DNA from: Azorinus chamasolen
Lineage: Eukaryota > Mollusca > Bivalvia > Cardiida > Solecurtidae
Reading direction: 5' to 3'
Assembly (NCBI GenBank): GCA_963576725.1
Contig: OY755237.1
Location: 67,180,269-67,244,268, forward strand
DNA length: 64,000 nt
Shown here: positions 50,070 through 59,364 of the stretch, piece after piece
Position numbering within the stretch: the first letter of the stretch is position 1
Layout: each line of letters opens with the position of its first letter
Translations under genes and position numbers: made by a program
The notes under the pieces: model-generated
The model's input: the letters and a program-made list of their open reading frames with translations, nothing else
Database searches by the model: none
What the model was told of the DNA's origin: nothing

Positions 50070-50259
50070 AAAATAATTCGGTAAAATAAGGAAATAAGAC
50101 AAATAAATGCAAATTTCAAAGGAATAACGCACATAATTATATAGAAATAGAGCTTTAGACAAAAAGTGAAGTCCCTAATCAAACGCCGCCTTGAAAAGGC
50201 GGCGTCTGATCTGGGACTGCACTATTTGTCGTGGTGCATTTTTGCGATGAAAGGGTTAA
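50070..50259. mobile_element. I-family MITE, third copy
   Basis: AAATGCAAATTTCAAAGG as in the other I copies; hairpin 50149-50230 with GCCGCCTTGAAAAGGCGGC; AAAGGGTTAA at 50256-50259. Its left end is joined to a B-like scrap (TTGTCGTCTGC) instead of TTAA. Confidence 0.75.
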
Positions 50260-50408
50260 AGGATAATATAAATATCAACAGAGGTGTCAACCCCAGTATT
50301 TTAGCAAATAATATTTGGGTGTTTCGAGAAAGCAAACACGCCAACATTTGGTTTGTTTATACGGTTTTTGTATGAATGAATGCGGATTGGTGATAACGAA
50401 GAGGGTCT

Positions 50409-50663
50409 TTAACCCTTTACCCCATATGAACGCCTTTTGACTCCTTTGCAAACAGAGTAGGCCCAGATCAGACGGCGGCTCCTATAGGAGCCGTCTGATC
50501 TGGGTCTACTCTGTTCGGTTATTAAACAAAATAGATCTGATTCTACAGTTTCTGCCATTTCCATTGTTCATGACGTCATGATAAAATACATGTACATCTA
50601 CATGTAATTCATATTCTTACAGTTATTATGTCTCACATGAATATTTATGAGAGAATGTGTCAA
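50409..50663. mobile_element. A-family MITE with symmetrised arms
   Basis: TTAACCCTTTACCCC left. Hairpin 50447-50515: both arms read GTAG(G/A)CCCAGATCAGACGG toward the apex, unlike other A copies. The apex has an extra GGC. Right end GAGAGAATGTGTCAA. Confidence 0.75.
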
Positions 50664-50694
50664 CATTTACCATACCACGAGTAAATCCAAGATT

Positions 50695-50974
50695 TTTTGA
50701 CATGCGGTTTGGATCCAGATCAGACACCGATTGGTTTGGTACGGCATCAGGATTCAAACCAGTTGACACTCCGACTGCGTATACAGTGAAGAAGAAACAT
50801 AAAATGTCTGATCAGGGTCTTTTTTGTTTGCTTATGAAATTATAACAAATCCGATTTTTCGAGTTTCTATCCAATACCAACAAAATAGTTTGCCCATATA
50901 TCATAAAAAATCAGCTAATACATAGTCATGATGTCATTATATATTACATAAATATTCAACAGGGAAAGGGTTTA
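50695..50974. repeat. B relic followed by an A right half
   Basis: GCGGTTTGGATCCAGATCAGACACC..GCATCAGGATTCAAACC, then from 50805 TGTCTGATCAGGGTC.. to AACAGGGAAAGGGTTTAA. Confidence 0.55.
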
Positions 50975-51199
50975 AACAAAAACATGTACAGTATTAACTA
51001 TAGTGACACCCCTAGACTGTGTGTCGTGATTCTATTGACATAACCGACCATGCAGTCTTATAAGGTCTTAGATGATGTAGAAAAGAGGGATGTTTGTATT
51101 CCGTCTCATCTCTTACGACGAAGTCTAGATGAGCCCTTACTATACTAAGTAATAATCGACCCCCAAAATACCACCTTCCCTAATTCTGCAAGCAATTTA

Positions 51200-51310
51200 T
51201 CAAAGAATAATTATCTATCTAAATTCTCAAACTAGGTTTCAAACAGTTTGGATCCTGATGAGACGCCGAGTTACTCGGCGTCTCATCTGGATCAAAACTT
51301 TTTGCATAAT
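51200..51310. mobile_element. B-family hairpin, well preserved
   Basis: Hairpin 51239-51303 with GATCCTGATGAGACGCCGAG and complement. Flanks are decayed. Confidence 0.65.
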
Positions 51311-51507
51311 GTATCGAACTCTTATCGCTTACGTGCAAAGTGCTAAGACTTTGTTGAGTGAAATAACTGACCTTGCGGAGATTCGTCCGTGCCAAGTTTG
51401 TTGTTTTTAGCCCTTTTACCTGGCTTCTGGTGTTTATACAGTGATACTGAGCCCGGGTCACCATTGTGGTCAGCTATGCAAAAATTGTGAATGGTTTCCA
51501 TTACATA

Positions 51508-51600
51508 TTTTAAATCACTAACAAACCAGAAACAATTTGACTCCAGGTCAGACCGGATTCCATCGGTTTCATATCTGAACTAAACGGGAATATTTCTAAA
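51508..51600. repeat. B-family relic
   Basis: AAACAATTTGACTCCAGGTCAGACC..CGGTTTCATATCTGAAC. Confidence 0.4.
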
Positions 51601-51645
51601 CAAGCGCTACCTGACGGGCGTTTGCAAATAGTTTGCACCCAGCTA

Positions 51646-51893
51646 TCCCTTCACTCCACCCATGCGCCTTTGTACGCCTTTGCAAACAGAGTAGACCCAG
51701 ATCAGACGGCTCCTACAGAATCCGTTTGATCAGGGTCTGCTCTGTTTGCTTATGGAACAATATAGATCTGATACTATAGTTTCTGCTTCAGTAAAACATT
51801 CATGTGCTGGTATGCCATTTTAAAAATAACCTAATAAATAATAATGAGGTTATTATTTCTTACATAATTATTCATGGAGGAAAGGGATAAGAC
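51646..51893. mobile_element. A-family MITE
   Basis: TCCCTTCACTCCACC left; hairpin 51680-51750 with centre CTCCTACAGAATCC; right end TTATTCATGGAGGAAAGGG. Confidence 0.75.
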
Positions 51894-52018
51894 ACCGAGT
51901 AACTCAACGTATTATCTGGAGGCAAGCCGTGTGACCAAAACGTAAAATTTGCAACAAATCAATTTGAGTCGACAGTAGTATTCCACTTTAGAATGGAGTC
52001 AAAACTTGGTATTTGATT

Positions 52019-52300
52019 TTAACCCTTTCCCTAATATAAACGCTTTTTTCACACCTTTGCAAACAGAGTAGATCCAGATCAGAAGGCTCATAGAGGAGCC
52101 GTCTGGTCAGGGTCTGCTCTGTTTGCTAAAATAATCTGATAGGTCTGTTTATTTACTTTCTTAAATGTCTACAATGTTCCACCTACCATATTTCTTTATA
52201 ACTATTTTCTTAATGAATATTCAGTAGGTATTGAAATTTGGCCTAAATACAGAACAGGGAAAATGATCTCAGACCCAGACTCGGAGGTTTTATAACATCC
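52019..52300. mobile_element. A'-type MITE truncated onto a G fragment
   Basis: TTAACCCTTTCCC at 52019; hairpin 52057-52125; GAATATTCAGTAGGTATTG. Instead of GGGTTAA the end runs into GATCTCAGACCCAGACTCGG and TTTTATAACATCCGGGC, a G-family scrap. Confidence 0.7.
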
Positions 52301-52312
52301 GGGCGAGATCTT

Positions 52313-52382
52313 GTACTACTAGTTCTACTACATGTACTATTACTACTACAGCTGCTGCTGCTGCTACTACTACTACTACTAT

Positions 52383-52439
<57 letters not shown>

Positions 52440-52592
52440 AGCTGCTGCTGCTACTACTACTACTACTACTATTACTACTACAGCTGCTGCTGCTACTACT
52501 ACTACTATTACTACTACTACTACTACTACTACTGCTGCTGCTGTTGCTGCTGCTACTACTACTAATATTACTACTACTACTACTACTACTAT

Positions 52593-52635
<43 letters not shown>

Positions 52636-52651
52636 GCTGCTGTTGCTGCTG

Positions 52652-52686
<35 letters not shown>

Positions 52687-52712
52687 GCTGCTGCTGTTGC
52701 TGCTAGCGTTAC
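52313..52712. repeat. 400-bp (ACT)n tract with CTG interruptions
   Basis: Mostly ACT/CTA units. Blocks of GCTGCTGCTG interrupt at about 52350, 52440, 52482, 52532, 52635 and 52685. The even spacing suggests higher-order duplication. Open on both strands as poly-Tyr or poly-Val/Ala, which is an artefact. Confidence 0.95.
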
Positions 52713-52949
52713 TGTATTAATAGCTGTGGTAATCATCGTTTAAGTTAAATGTTCAATGGAGAATAGGTTCTAAAAGACTAAAATAACAATGAAACAACAA
52801 AAAAATATACATAAAAACTCGTATGTTATAGCAATTGTAACCGGTCTTCACAAGGGACCCATTAAGGACATACCGGACACTGTTATATAAGGGCTGACTA
52901 CTTCAGGGGTTATCCTAGGGTGACTGTCTCCTAGCAGAGCCCTGAACAA

Positions 52950-53075
52950 ATAACCCAAGTGGACCAGGTCAACTTAACCCTTTCCCTCATATAAACGTGT
53001 TTTCATGCATTGGCAAACTGAGTAGACCCAGATCAGACGGCTCCTACTAATATCCCAAGTGGATCAGGTCAACTG
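52950..53075. repeat. Half A element between direct repeats
   Basis: CCCAAGTGGACCAGGTCAACTTAACCC at 52958 and CCCAAGTGGATCAGGTCAACT at 53053 bracket an A left half that stops at GACGGCTCCTA, the hairpin apex. Confidence 0.7.
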
Positions 53076-53144
53076 GACATTCCCTCAGAATCCAAACTAT
53101 TTGATACGCTGGTTGTTGTTTGAAGGGAAACATAAATTTACAGT

Positions 53145-53317
53145 ATTGCAGCAGACTATATGTTTTGCAGCAGACTACACGTTTTGCAGCAGACTACATG
53201 TTTTGCAGCAGACTACATGTTTTGCCGCAGACTACATGTTTTGCAGCAGATACATGTTTTGCAGCAGACTAAATGTTTTACAGCAGACTACGCGTTTTGC
53301 AGCAGACTACGCGTTTT
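53145..53317. repeat. 19-bp minisatellite, nine units
   Basis: Unit TTTTGCAGCAGACTACATG. Units are mostly 19 bases, one is 18. Later units vary to ACGCG. Confidence 0.95.
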
Positions 53318-53414
53318 AAATAATAAAAAATCTTCTGAGCCTTGAAAGGGTTAAATTCGTAAATAATTATTGATACTATCCTGTAGCCGGCTACGGGCGA
53401 TTCCATGACTGCAT

Positions 53415-53495
53415 TTAGCAAATATGTTTTTTATCCGAATGAAATACCGATTAAGTCGGCATCAGGAATCAGGGTCCAAATTGTTTGACTCTTTC
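53415..53495. repeat. B-family hairpin, decayed
   Basis: AAATATGTTTTTTATCCGAATGAAATACCGATTAAGTCGGC..CAGGGTCCAAATTGTTTG. Confidence 0.45.
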
Positions 53496-53623
53496 ACGTG
53501 CATTTTTCAATAATAAATTGAATATGCATATTTTGCAAAGAAATAGACGAAGTTTGTGAGAACAAATACAATCAGTAAGTTACAGGATTAAGTCATTATG
53601 TTGCATGGAAGAGTGACTGGAAA

Positions 53624-53833
53624 TACAGTAAAACCTATCTATAACGGCCGCTAAATTGTATTAATTAGATGGTATTTAGGGCAGGTTGCTGCTTAAAGCA
53701 AGGTGAAAGTATTTAACAGAACGCTCCTATAGGAGCGTTCTGTTTTACTTTCACCTTGCTTTAAGCAGCCACCTGCTTTTAAAACACAATACTTGATGTA
53801 ACTTAGTGGCCGTTATAGAGAGGTTTTACTGTA
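53624..53833. mobile_element. C2-type MITE, complete
   Basis: TA-flanked CAGTAAAACCTATCTATAACG and inverse (53626-53831). Apex AACGCTCCTATAGGAGCGTT. GTGACTGGAAATA before and GTAACTGGAAATAGTGACTGG after show a local tandem at the insertion site. Confidence 0.88.
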
Positions 53834-53894
53834 GTAACTGGAAATAGTGACTGGAAATAGCTTATTTGGATTATTCATAAGTTCAACGTAGCTA

Positions 53895-54345
53895 CAGTAG
53901 ACCTTGTTTTAAGCGACCATTCATTTCTTGATATTGGGAGTCTTACAAAACAGGTGCTTGCTTAATGCAGGGTAAAAGTAATACAGAAAGCTCCTATACA
54001 GCTTTCTGCATTACTTTTGACGACCTGCATTAAGCTACCACATGCCTTACAGACCCATAGTTAGACCTCTTTTTAATTGCCGCTTAAGACGCTTAACCCT
54101 TCCCCTCATATAAACGTGTTTTCACGCATTTGCAAACAGAGCAGACCCAGATCAGACGGCTCCTATTGGAGCCGTCTGATCAGGGTCTGCTCTTCTTGCT
54201 AATGGAATTAGATAGTTCTGTTTCTTTACTTTCTAAAATGGCTACAATGCCCCTATTTTGTCCATGAATATTCAGTAGGTATTAAAATTTGGAATAAACA
54301 TGGAGCAGGGAAATAGTTAAGACGTTAAAGACAGATTCTACTATA
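53895..54345. mobile_element. C-family MITE split by A' near its right end
   Basis: CAGTAGACCTTGTTTTAAGCG left. Hairpin apex shortened to GCTCCTATACAGC. Interrupted at CGCTTAA (54093); TTAAGACG..ACAGATTCTACTATAG resumes at 54317. Confidence 0.75.
54093..54320. mobile_element. A'-type MITE nested in C
   Basis: TTAACCCTTCCCCTCATATAAAC left. Hairpin 54130-54200 with apex GCTCCTATTGGAGC. GAATATTCAGTAGGTATT and GGAAATAGTTAA right. Confidence 0.85.
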
Positions 54346-54394
54346 GTATTTTAATGGATGCATTTTACATTTGTTGGTATGGCATGTAACATTA

Positions 54395-54525
54395 CATTAA
54401 CAAGCTCGCTGCCAATGGCCAATTTCTGATTGCCAACGCGAACAGTTTGGGTCCAGAGGAGAAGCCGAGTACTACAGAAGATGCCGAGTAACTCGGCGTA
54501 TCATCTGGGTCCAAATTATTAGGCG
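54395..54525. repeat. B-family copy with duplicated centre
   Basis: AGTTTGGGTCCAGAGGAGAAGCCGAGTACTACAGAAGATGCCGAGTAACTCGGCG. The first-arm end is present twice. Confidence 0.6.
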
Positions 54526-54540
54526 GTGTAATTCATGTTT

Positions 54541-54760
54541 CTTTAACTCTTTGCGCGCTAGCGGCGAAGCCGTGACTGCATTCACATATGCAAACAGCTT
54601 GGATCCAGATGAGACGCCGCATAAAGCGTATTTTTATATAGAAATGATAGAAATTGAAGCAGACGACAATTGATGCAGACGAAATATTACTTAGCATGCA
54701 AACGAAGAAGTTTAAAAGCAGACGGCACAATTTGTCAATACGTGGCAGCGAAGGAGTAGA
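54541..54760. repeat. B-family MITE without right hairpin arm
   Basis: ACTCTTTGCGCGCTAGC left, GCTTGGATCCAGATGAGACGCC then a jump. GAAGCAGACGACAATTG, GCAGACGAAATATTAC; GTGGCAGCGAAGGAG right. Confidence 0.6.
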
Positions 54761-54894
54761 TTAACATAGTTCAAATCAAAAGTCTGTATCCTAATTTCCT
54801 TTATTATTCGGAAACCAAATTCTTTCCCTTTCGACCTGTTTGTAAAGCTGAATCAATCAATTTGACACCATCCTGATAAATTTGAATAAGCCTG

Positions 54895-55169
54895 ACATAG
54901 TAACAAACAGTGTAGACCCTAATCAAACGGCTCCATCATGAGCTGAGCAGTGACTAACATTTGCACAACAAACCCTTTAAGCAGACGACATGACAGACGA
55001 AAAATATTTTAACGGGAAAAGAGCTGAGTTAACAGAATTAATACATACTGATAACGTTATTAATATGTTAATATGTGTTATATTACCCCCGCATGGTGCT
55101 GGGAAAATAAATATGAAATATAATAAATCGTTGTTAGTCCGAGCATTCAAATAATTGCCATCATCAGTC
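54895..55169. repeat. A2 scrap and unassigned sequence
   Basis: AACAAACAGTGTAGACCCTAATC at 54902 and GCAGACGACATGACAGACG at 54979 (B flank). The rest is unassigned. Confidence 0.4.
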
Positions 55170-55325
55170 TTAAGACAGGAATCATATTCATGTAGGTTGA
55201 AAGTAATGCAGAAAGCTGCCAATGGAGCTTTCTACTTGACTTTCATCCTGTATTAAGCAACCACTTGCCTAAAAGTTTTCAATTCTCCTTTACGAAAAAC
55301 TCCGATCAGCGGGATTTTATTGTAT
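55170..55325. repeat. C-family copy, left end lost
   Basis: AAGTAATGCAGAAAGCTGCCAATGGAGCTTTCTAC..CATCCTGTATTAAGCAACCAC, right end GGGATTTTATTGTA. Confidence 0.6.
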
Positions 55326-55425
55326 ATACATTCATTCAACGGTGTAAGATAACTATAGAAATATTCCATGATTGTTGCACGGTTAAGCTTGTTATAATCT
55401 GGATCCAAAAGATTATCACATATTT

Positions 55426-55429
<4 letters not shown>

Positions 55430-55466
<37 letters not shown>
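55430..55466. repeat. (AG)n microsatellite
   Basis: About 17 AG units, followed directly by an A right-end scrap TTCATGGAGGAAAAGGTTAA. Confidence 0.9.
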
Positions 55467-55467
<1 letters not shown>

Positions 55468-55559
55468 CATGGAGGAAAAGGTTAACCATTTTCGTCAAAA
55501 CAGACTATAACGACCATTTCTGAAGTAGACGAGATTTTTTAAACTTATTCCATAGTAGG

Positions 55560-55740
55560 GACAGCTTTTAGCGTCTTTGCTTACAGAGTAGACCCAGATC
55601 AGACAGCTTTTAGCGTCTTTGCTTACAGAGTAGACCCAGATCAGACGGCTCTTGTATGAGCTTACAGAGTAGACCCAGATCAGACAACTTTTAGCGTCTT
55701 TGCTTACAGAGTAGACCCAGATCAGACGGCTATTGTATGA
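55560..55740. repeat. Tandem array of a half-hairpin
   Basis: TTTTAGCGTCTTTGCTTAC plus AGAGTAGACCCAGATCAGAC occurs three times as a full unit; a shorter AGAGTAGACCCAGATCAGAC occurs once more. GGCTCTTGTATGAGC and GGCTATTGTATGAGC close two of the units. Confidence 0.85.
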
Positions 55741-55809
55741 GCTGACTAATTAGCCTCTATACTCTGTTTGCTTATGACATATACATATGATTCTACAGTT
55801 TTGCTTTGG

Positions 55810-55995
55810 TAAATACTACAATATCGTCGTTTCTCCACCAAACGCTATACTATGGCCAATCTTTAGAATCTTTAGAAGAGTACATGTGCCGTTTCGAAGA
55901 GACGATTCTAAAGAGTGGTCACAGTATAGTGATTGGTGGAGAAATAAAGGAGTTATTCTTGAAAATATTTTAATTTACGCATCTTATCTGGACCT
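55810..55995. mobile_element. E-family MITE nested in A
   Basis: GGTAAATACTACAATATCG left, hairpin with an internal duplication of TCTTTAGAA, GAAATAAAGGAGTTATTC and ACGCATCTTATCTGGACC right. Confidence 0.75.
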
Positions 55996-56274
55996 GTGTA
56001 GAACATTGCCTTGTTCACATTTTCATTAAAATTCAGCTAATCGATATGCACACGGTCATTATTTCTTACATGAATATTCAACAGGTAACATTCCAAAGGC
56101 GAAATAGACATAAAAGAGAGAAATGAGATGTCATGCAATAGTAATCGATCCTCGAATAGTTTCGCAATATGTAAAGGATACTATTTCATGTTATGTTCTG
56201 TGCACACAATGGACAAGTAGAGTCTCTCTCAATTGACCAATCAAAAGAAGTCTTATTCTCGATTTTTAACACAT

Positions 56275-56372
56275 ATTGTAGCTTAATGCAGGATAAAAGG
56301 TTTCTTATAGGAGCTTTCTGCATTACTTTTGTCCTGCATTAAGCACCCACGTACTTTAAATGTTAAACCATC
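56275..56372. repeat. C-family hairpin, left arm shortened
   Basis: TAGCTTAATGCAGGATAAAAGG..TATAGGAGCTTTCTGC..TTAAGCACCCACG. Confidence 0.55.
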
Positions 56373-56894
56373 GAAATCGCTTTAGTGATAGACTGCCCTG
56401 TACATAAATAATATCTAGTTTTACCTCAACACCTCCAAACTTAAGTCACAAAGAGTTTACTGTTCGAGCGATCGTTGAGTCATGATATAGTAAATGATTT
56501 ATATGTACTCCAGCGACCCAATACATGGGACATAGGCAAAGAGTGTAGCTCCAGATCAGGAACACCCTCAACAGGTCAGACTCTGCATCGTTTGCTGAAC
56601 CAATCAATATCATATGCCTCCATAAGAATATACATGTATATTTATTTTTGCTAGAACCCCTTATATACAGAATGGATGGGTTCCAATTTTACATTTGAGC
56701 GATTTTAAATTATATAATATGGGGGAACATGGATGGGCTCTAAAGGGTTGATTTACTTGTACCATGATGTGTACGAATGTCTCATAACATTGGCGAACAG
56801 TTTGGATCCAGATGAGATGTTTTTAAATGAAGTGCAAGATACAAATGTACACCAGATTGATAAACGGACCAGACGATATTCTTCTATCTACGAA
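56373..56894. other. Sparse region with two relics
   Basis: AGTGTAGCTCCAGATCAGG..CAGGTCAGACTCTGC (56540-56592) is an A2-like relic. AACAGTTTGGATCCAGATGAG (56795-56816) is half a B hairpin. No gene. Confidence 0.4.
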
Positions 56895-57072
56895 AGTTTG
56901 CTAAGTGGACTAAATAACATTACATGGACACAGGCAGTATTAGCCATTGTAGAAATTGTAGAATCATATCATATATCATAAGTAAACAGAGCAGACCCTG
57001 ATCAGACGGCTCCTATAGGATCGGGGTCTATACTCTATAGAAATGCGTATTCATGGAGCAAAGGGTTAAAAG
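56895..57072. mobile_element. A-family MITE with right arm shortened
   Basis: ATGGACACAGGCAGTATTAGC left half, AACAGAGCAGACCCTGATC..GGCTCCTATAGGATCGGGGTC, GAGCAAAGGGTTAA right. Confidence 0.7.
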
Positions 57073-57081
57073 ATATAAAGG

Positions 57082-57289
57082 TACAGTAAAACCTCTCTAT
57101 AACGGCCACTAAATCATGTTAATTAGTTGGTATTTAGGGCAGGTGGCCGCTTAAAGCAAGGTGAAAGTAAAACAGAACGCTCCTATAGGAGCGTTCTGTT
57201 TTACTTTCACCTTGCTTTAAGCAGCCACCTACCTTTATCACAAAATACTTGATGTGATTTAGTGGTCGTTATAGAAAGGTTTTACTGTA
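57082..57289. mobile_element. C2-type MITE, complete
   Basis: TA at both sides of CAGTAAAACCTCTCTATAACG and inverse (57084-57287). Perfect 37-bp arms at 57149-57185 and 57186-57222 with no loop; one mismatch later the stem continues to GGCAGGTGG. Confidence 0.92.
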
Positions 57290-57720
57290 ATCATAATTAC
57301 AGCGACTACACGTGATGTAGACAAGTCACTTGGTTATATAATCGCCAGTGAATGTGGTTGGTATGAAAACTATGCAGAATCTATGTCACAAGGATTAGTA
57401 ATTTGGTCTAATCTCTTCATCAGCGACCCGTGAATTATAAGTTAATACTCGTAATTAGCCAAACATGTGTGTGGCCAACGGGAAAAATACTTGTCACGTA
57501 ACAAATGATACGAATAATGAAACACAACAACATATCAGTGAGAAAGTTTCTATTTCCCACTTCTTCGTGTCTGAAAAGCTTGTGAAAATGAAAGAAACTA
57601 TATCTACATGTATATGCAAGCATTTTAAGGTTAGACTCTTGTTAGCTAATTGCGTCTGGCAGTTTGAGAATTTGTTAATCCTTTGCTCCTTTTAATACGC
57701 CTTTTAATGCCCATATATAC
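57290..57720. other. Unassigned
   Basis: Open frames on both strands between 57.43 and 57.70 kb have no recognisable domain. May be part of the retroelement whose tail follows. Confidence 0.3.
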
Positions 57721-57815
57721 AAACAAATATGTATGTATTGTAGGCTAAAGAACATTCTTGTAATGTTTAATGCTGAAATAAAATGTATTGTATTGTATTG
57801 TATTGTATTGTATAA
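57721..57815 (+). repeat. Possible LINE or SINE 3' tail
   Basis: AATGCTGAAATAAAATG is followed by seven or so TGTAT units. A polyadenylation-like hexamer plus short tandem tail is typical of non-LTR retroelement 3' ends. The rest of the element is not recognised. Confidence 0.4.
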
Positions 57816-57894
57816 TGAGTAAATGTTCTAGTCATGCGCTGATAAATTCTTACTTATCTCACAAGTTGTCTTAATTTTGTATCGGATATACATG

Positions 57895-58323
57895 TATTGG
57901 AATATACAAACAGACCAGACTAAGATCAGACAACTCCTAAAGGAGCCATCTGATCTGAGTCTTGTATGGACTGATGTAATTATGTATGTCTGATACTACA
58001 GCTTTAACCGGAGCAAAAACCTTTCGAGTTCATATGCTATTATAAATATTAACGCTTTCGCTGCCAAACTCTGTCGTCTGCTAACTTTGTCGTCTGCAAC
58101 AAATTTTCATTCTTTTGACTTTCTTCATTTTTATTTCAAAAACATAGTAACAGTAACAAACAGTTTGGATCCTGATGAGACGCCGAGTTACTCGGCGTCT
58201 CATCTGGATCTAAACTGTTTGCAGAGGTAATCACAGATCCGGCATTGGTTGCGAAAGGGTTAAGCTATTTGACATTCATACATACATAACGTTTTACATG
58301 AATATTCATTGAGTAAATTGTAA
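57895..58323. mobile_element. A-family MITE hosting a B element
   Basis: Hairpin GACCAGACTAAGATC..GACAACTCCTAAAGGAGCCATC, then CATATGCTATTATAAATATTAA. B follows, then GCTATTTGACATTC and ACATGAATATTCATTGAG to about 58323. Confidence 0.75.
58049..58263. mobile_element. B-family MITE, complete, nested in A
   Basis: TTAA at 58049-58052 and 58260-58263; CGCTTTCGCTGCCAAAC and TTGGTTGCGAAAGGG ends. CTGTCGTCTGC and TTTGTCGTCTGC repeats. Hairpin about 58158-58222. Confidence 0.9.
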
Positions 58324-58464
58324 AACTCCGCGACAGATAGAAAAGTTGTGTTTCATCGATAGTTTTTTTTAATTTCGATATGAAAGAAAAACGAAAAAAA
58401 GAAGGAGAAAGACGAAGTTGGTATTAACATTATTCCTGCACTGGACTGATATCAGTTTAAAATT

Positions 58465-58650
58465 CGGGTCCCAAATATTGTCGTTTGCAAAATTTGTCGT
58501 CTGTTACTATTCTCGTTTATTTACTTTTCTTCCATTTTCTTTAAAAAACATTTCCACAAAACAATTTGGATCCTAAAGAGATGCCGAGTTACTCGGCGTC
58601 TCAACTGAATCCAAACTGTTCGCAAATACACGGCATGTGGCACGAGAAAA
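58465..58650. mobile_element. B-family copy
   Basis: ATATTGTCGTTTGC and ATTTGTCGTCTGTTAC repeats; hairpin 58556-58626; right end GGCATGTGGCACGAG. Confidence 0.6.
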
Positions 58651-59110
58651 CATGATACGCGCATAAATGGACGAAAAGAGAAAGGGGAGCATGAGAGAGT
58701 AAGAGAACGGAAGTAACAGAAAGAGAAGAAAAGTAGCGAAAAGGAAAGGCAGGGAGGGAAATGGAGGGAGATATGGGGAGAGTAACCCTTTACTCTATTA
58801 ATACATATTTATGCGCCTAATTGCAAACAGAGTAGACCCAGATCAGACGGCTCCTATAGGAGCCGTCTGATCAGGGTCTGCTCTGTTTGCTTCGGAAATA
58901 ATATTGATGTCATTCTACTGTTTATGTCATTGCCAAAATTTCCCTTGTCCGTGTGTCATTAGATATTTACAATCTATATTTGTGACGTCATTATTTCTTA
59001 CATGAACATTCATGAAGTAAACGGGTAAGAGAAATGGAGAATAAAAGATGTGGGTAAGGGAAATGGAACATGAACGATGAGATTGAACGAAGGATTCGAG
59101 GGAGAGAGCT
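58651..59110. repeat. Purine-rich tract interrupted by an A element
   Basis: GAAAAGAGAAAGGGGAGC..GGAGGGAGATATGGGGAGAG before 58782, and GAGAAATGGAGAATAAAAG.. GGGTAAGGGAAATGG after 59029. The A copy appears to have landed in this tract. Confidence 0.6.
58782..59031. mobile_element. A-family MITE
   Basis: TAACCCTTTACTC left. Hairpin 58823-58892 with apex GCTCCTATAGGAGC. GTGACGTCATTATTTC, ACATGAACATTCATGAAG right. Confidence 0.8.
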
Positions 59111-59364
59111 GACCGATAGTAACCCCTGACAAGGTTTATCCGATATCCTAATTAGGGGATATCCGATGCATATATCGGTGCACCGTGCCGTTAAATTCCG
59201 GTCACTTCAAAGGGATCGGAAAATCTCGATTCGAATACCTGGTGTCAGATTAGTGTTTGCATTAAATTCATCGGTGGTCCTCCCGCAGTGACAGAATTGT
59301 GGTCAAATGTAACATTTTCTCCAATTTACACGATATTTACGTGTTCTGTTCTGTTGTATTACAG

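Larger units (their letters stand above)
55541..56095. mobile_element. A-family copy with amplified left arm and nested E
   Basis: Starts near TTATTCCATAGTAGGG, contains the tandem array below, continues GATTCTACAGTTTTGC, is interrupted by E, and resumes CACATTTTCATTAAAATTCAGC..ACATGAATATTCAACAGG. Confidence 0.7.

Noticed and set aside
52290..52736. 148-codon Val/Ala-rich frame (minus) and Tyr/Cys-rich frame (plus)
   Set aside because: Pure readings of the ACT/CTG trinucleotide tract.
53145..53317. CRISPR-like array
   Set aside because: The 19-bp units are directly adjacent with no spacers, and the genome is eukaryotic. It is a minisatellite.
57465..57695. 76-codon frame as a small gene
   Set aside because: An antisense frame is open over the same bases and there is no start or splice context. 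Possibly part of a retroelement 3' region.
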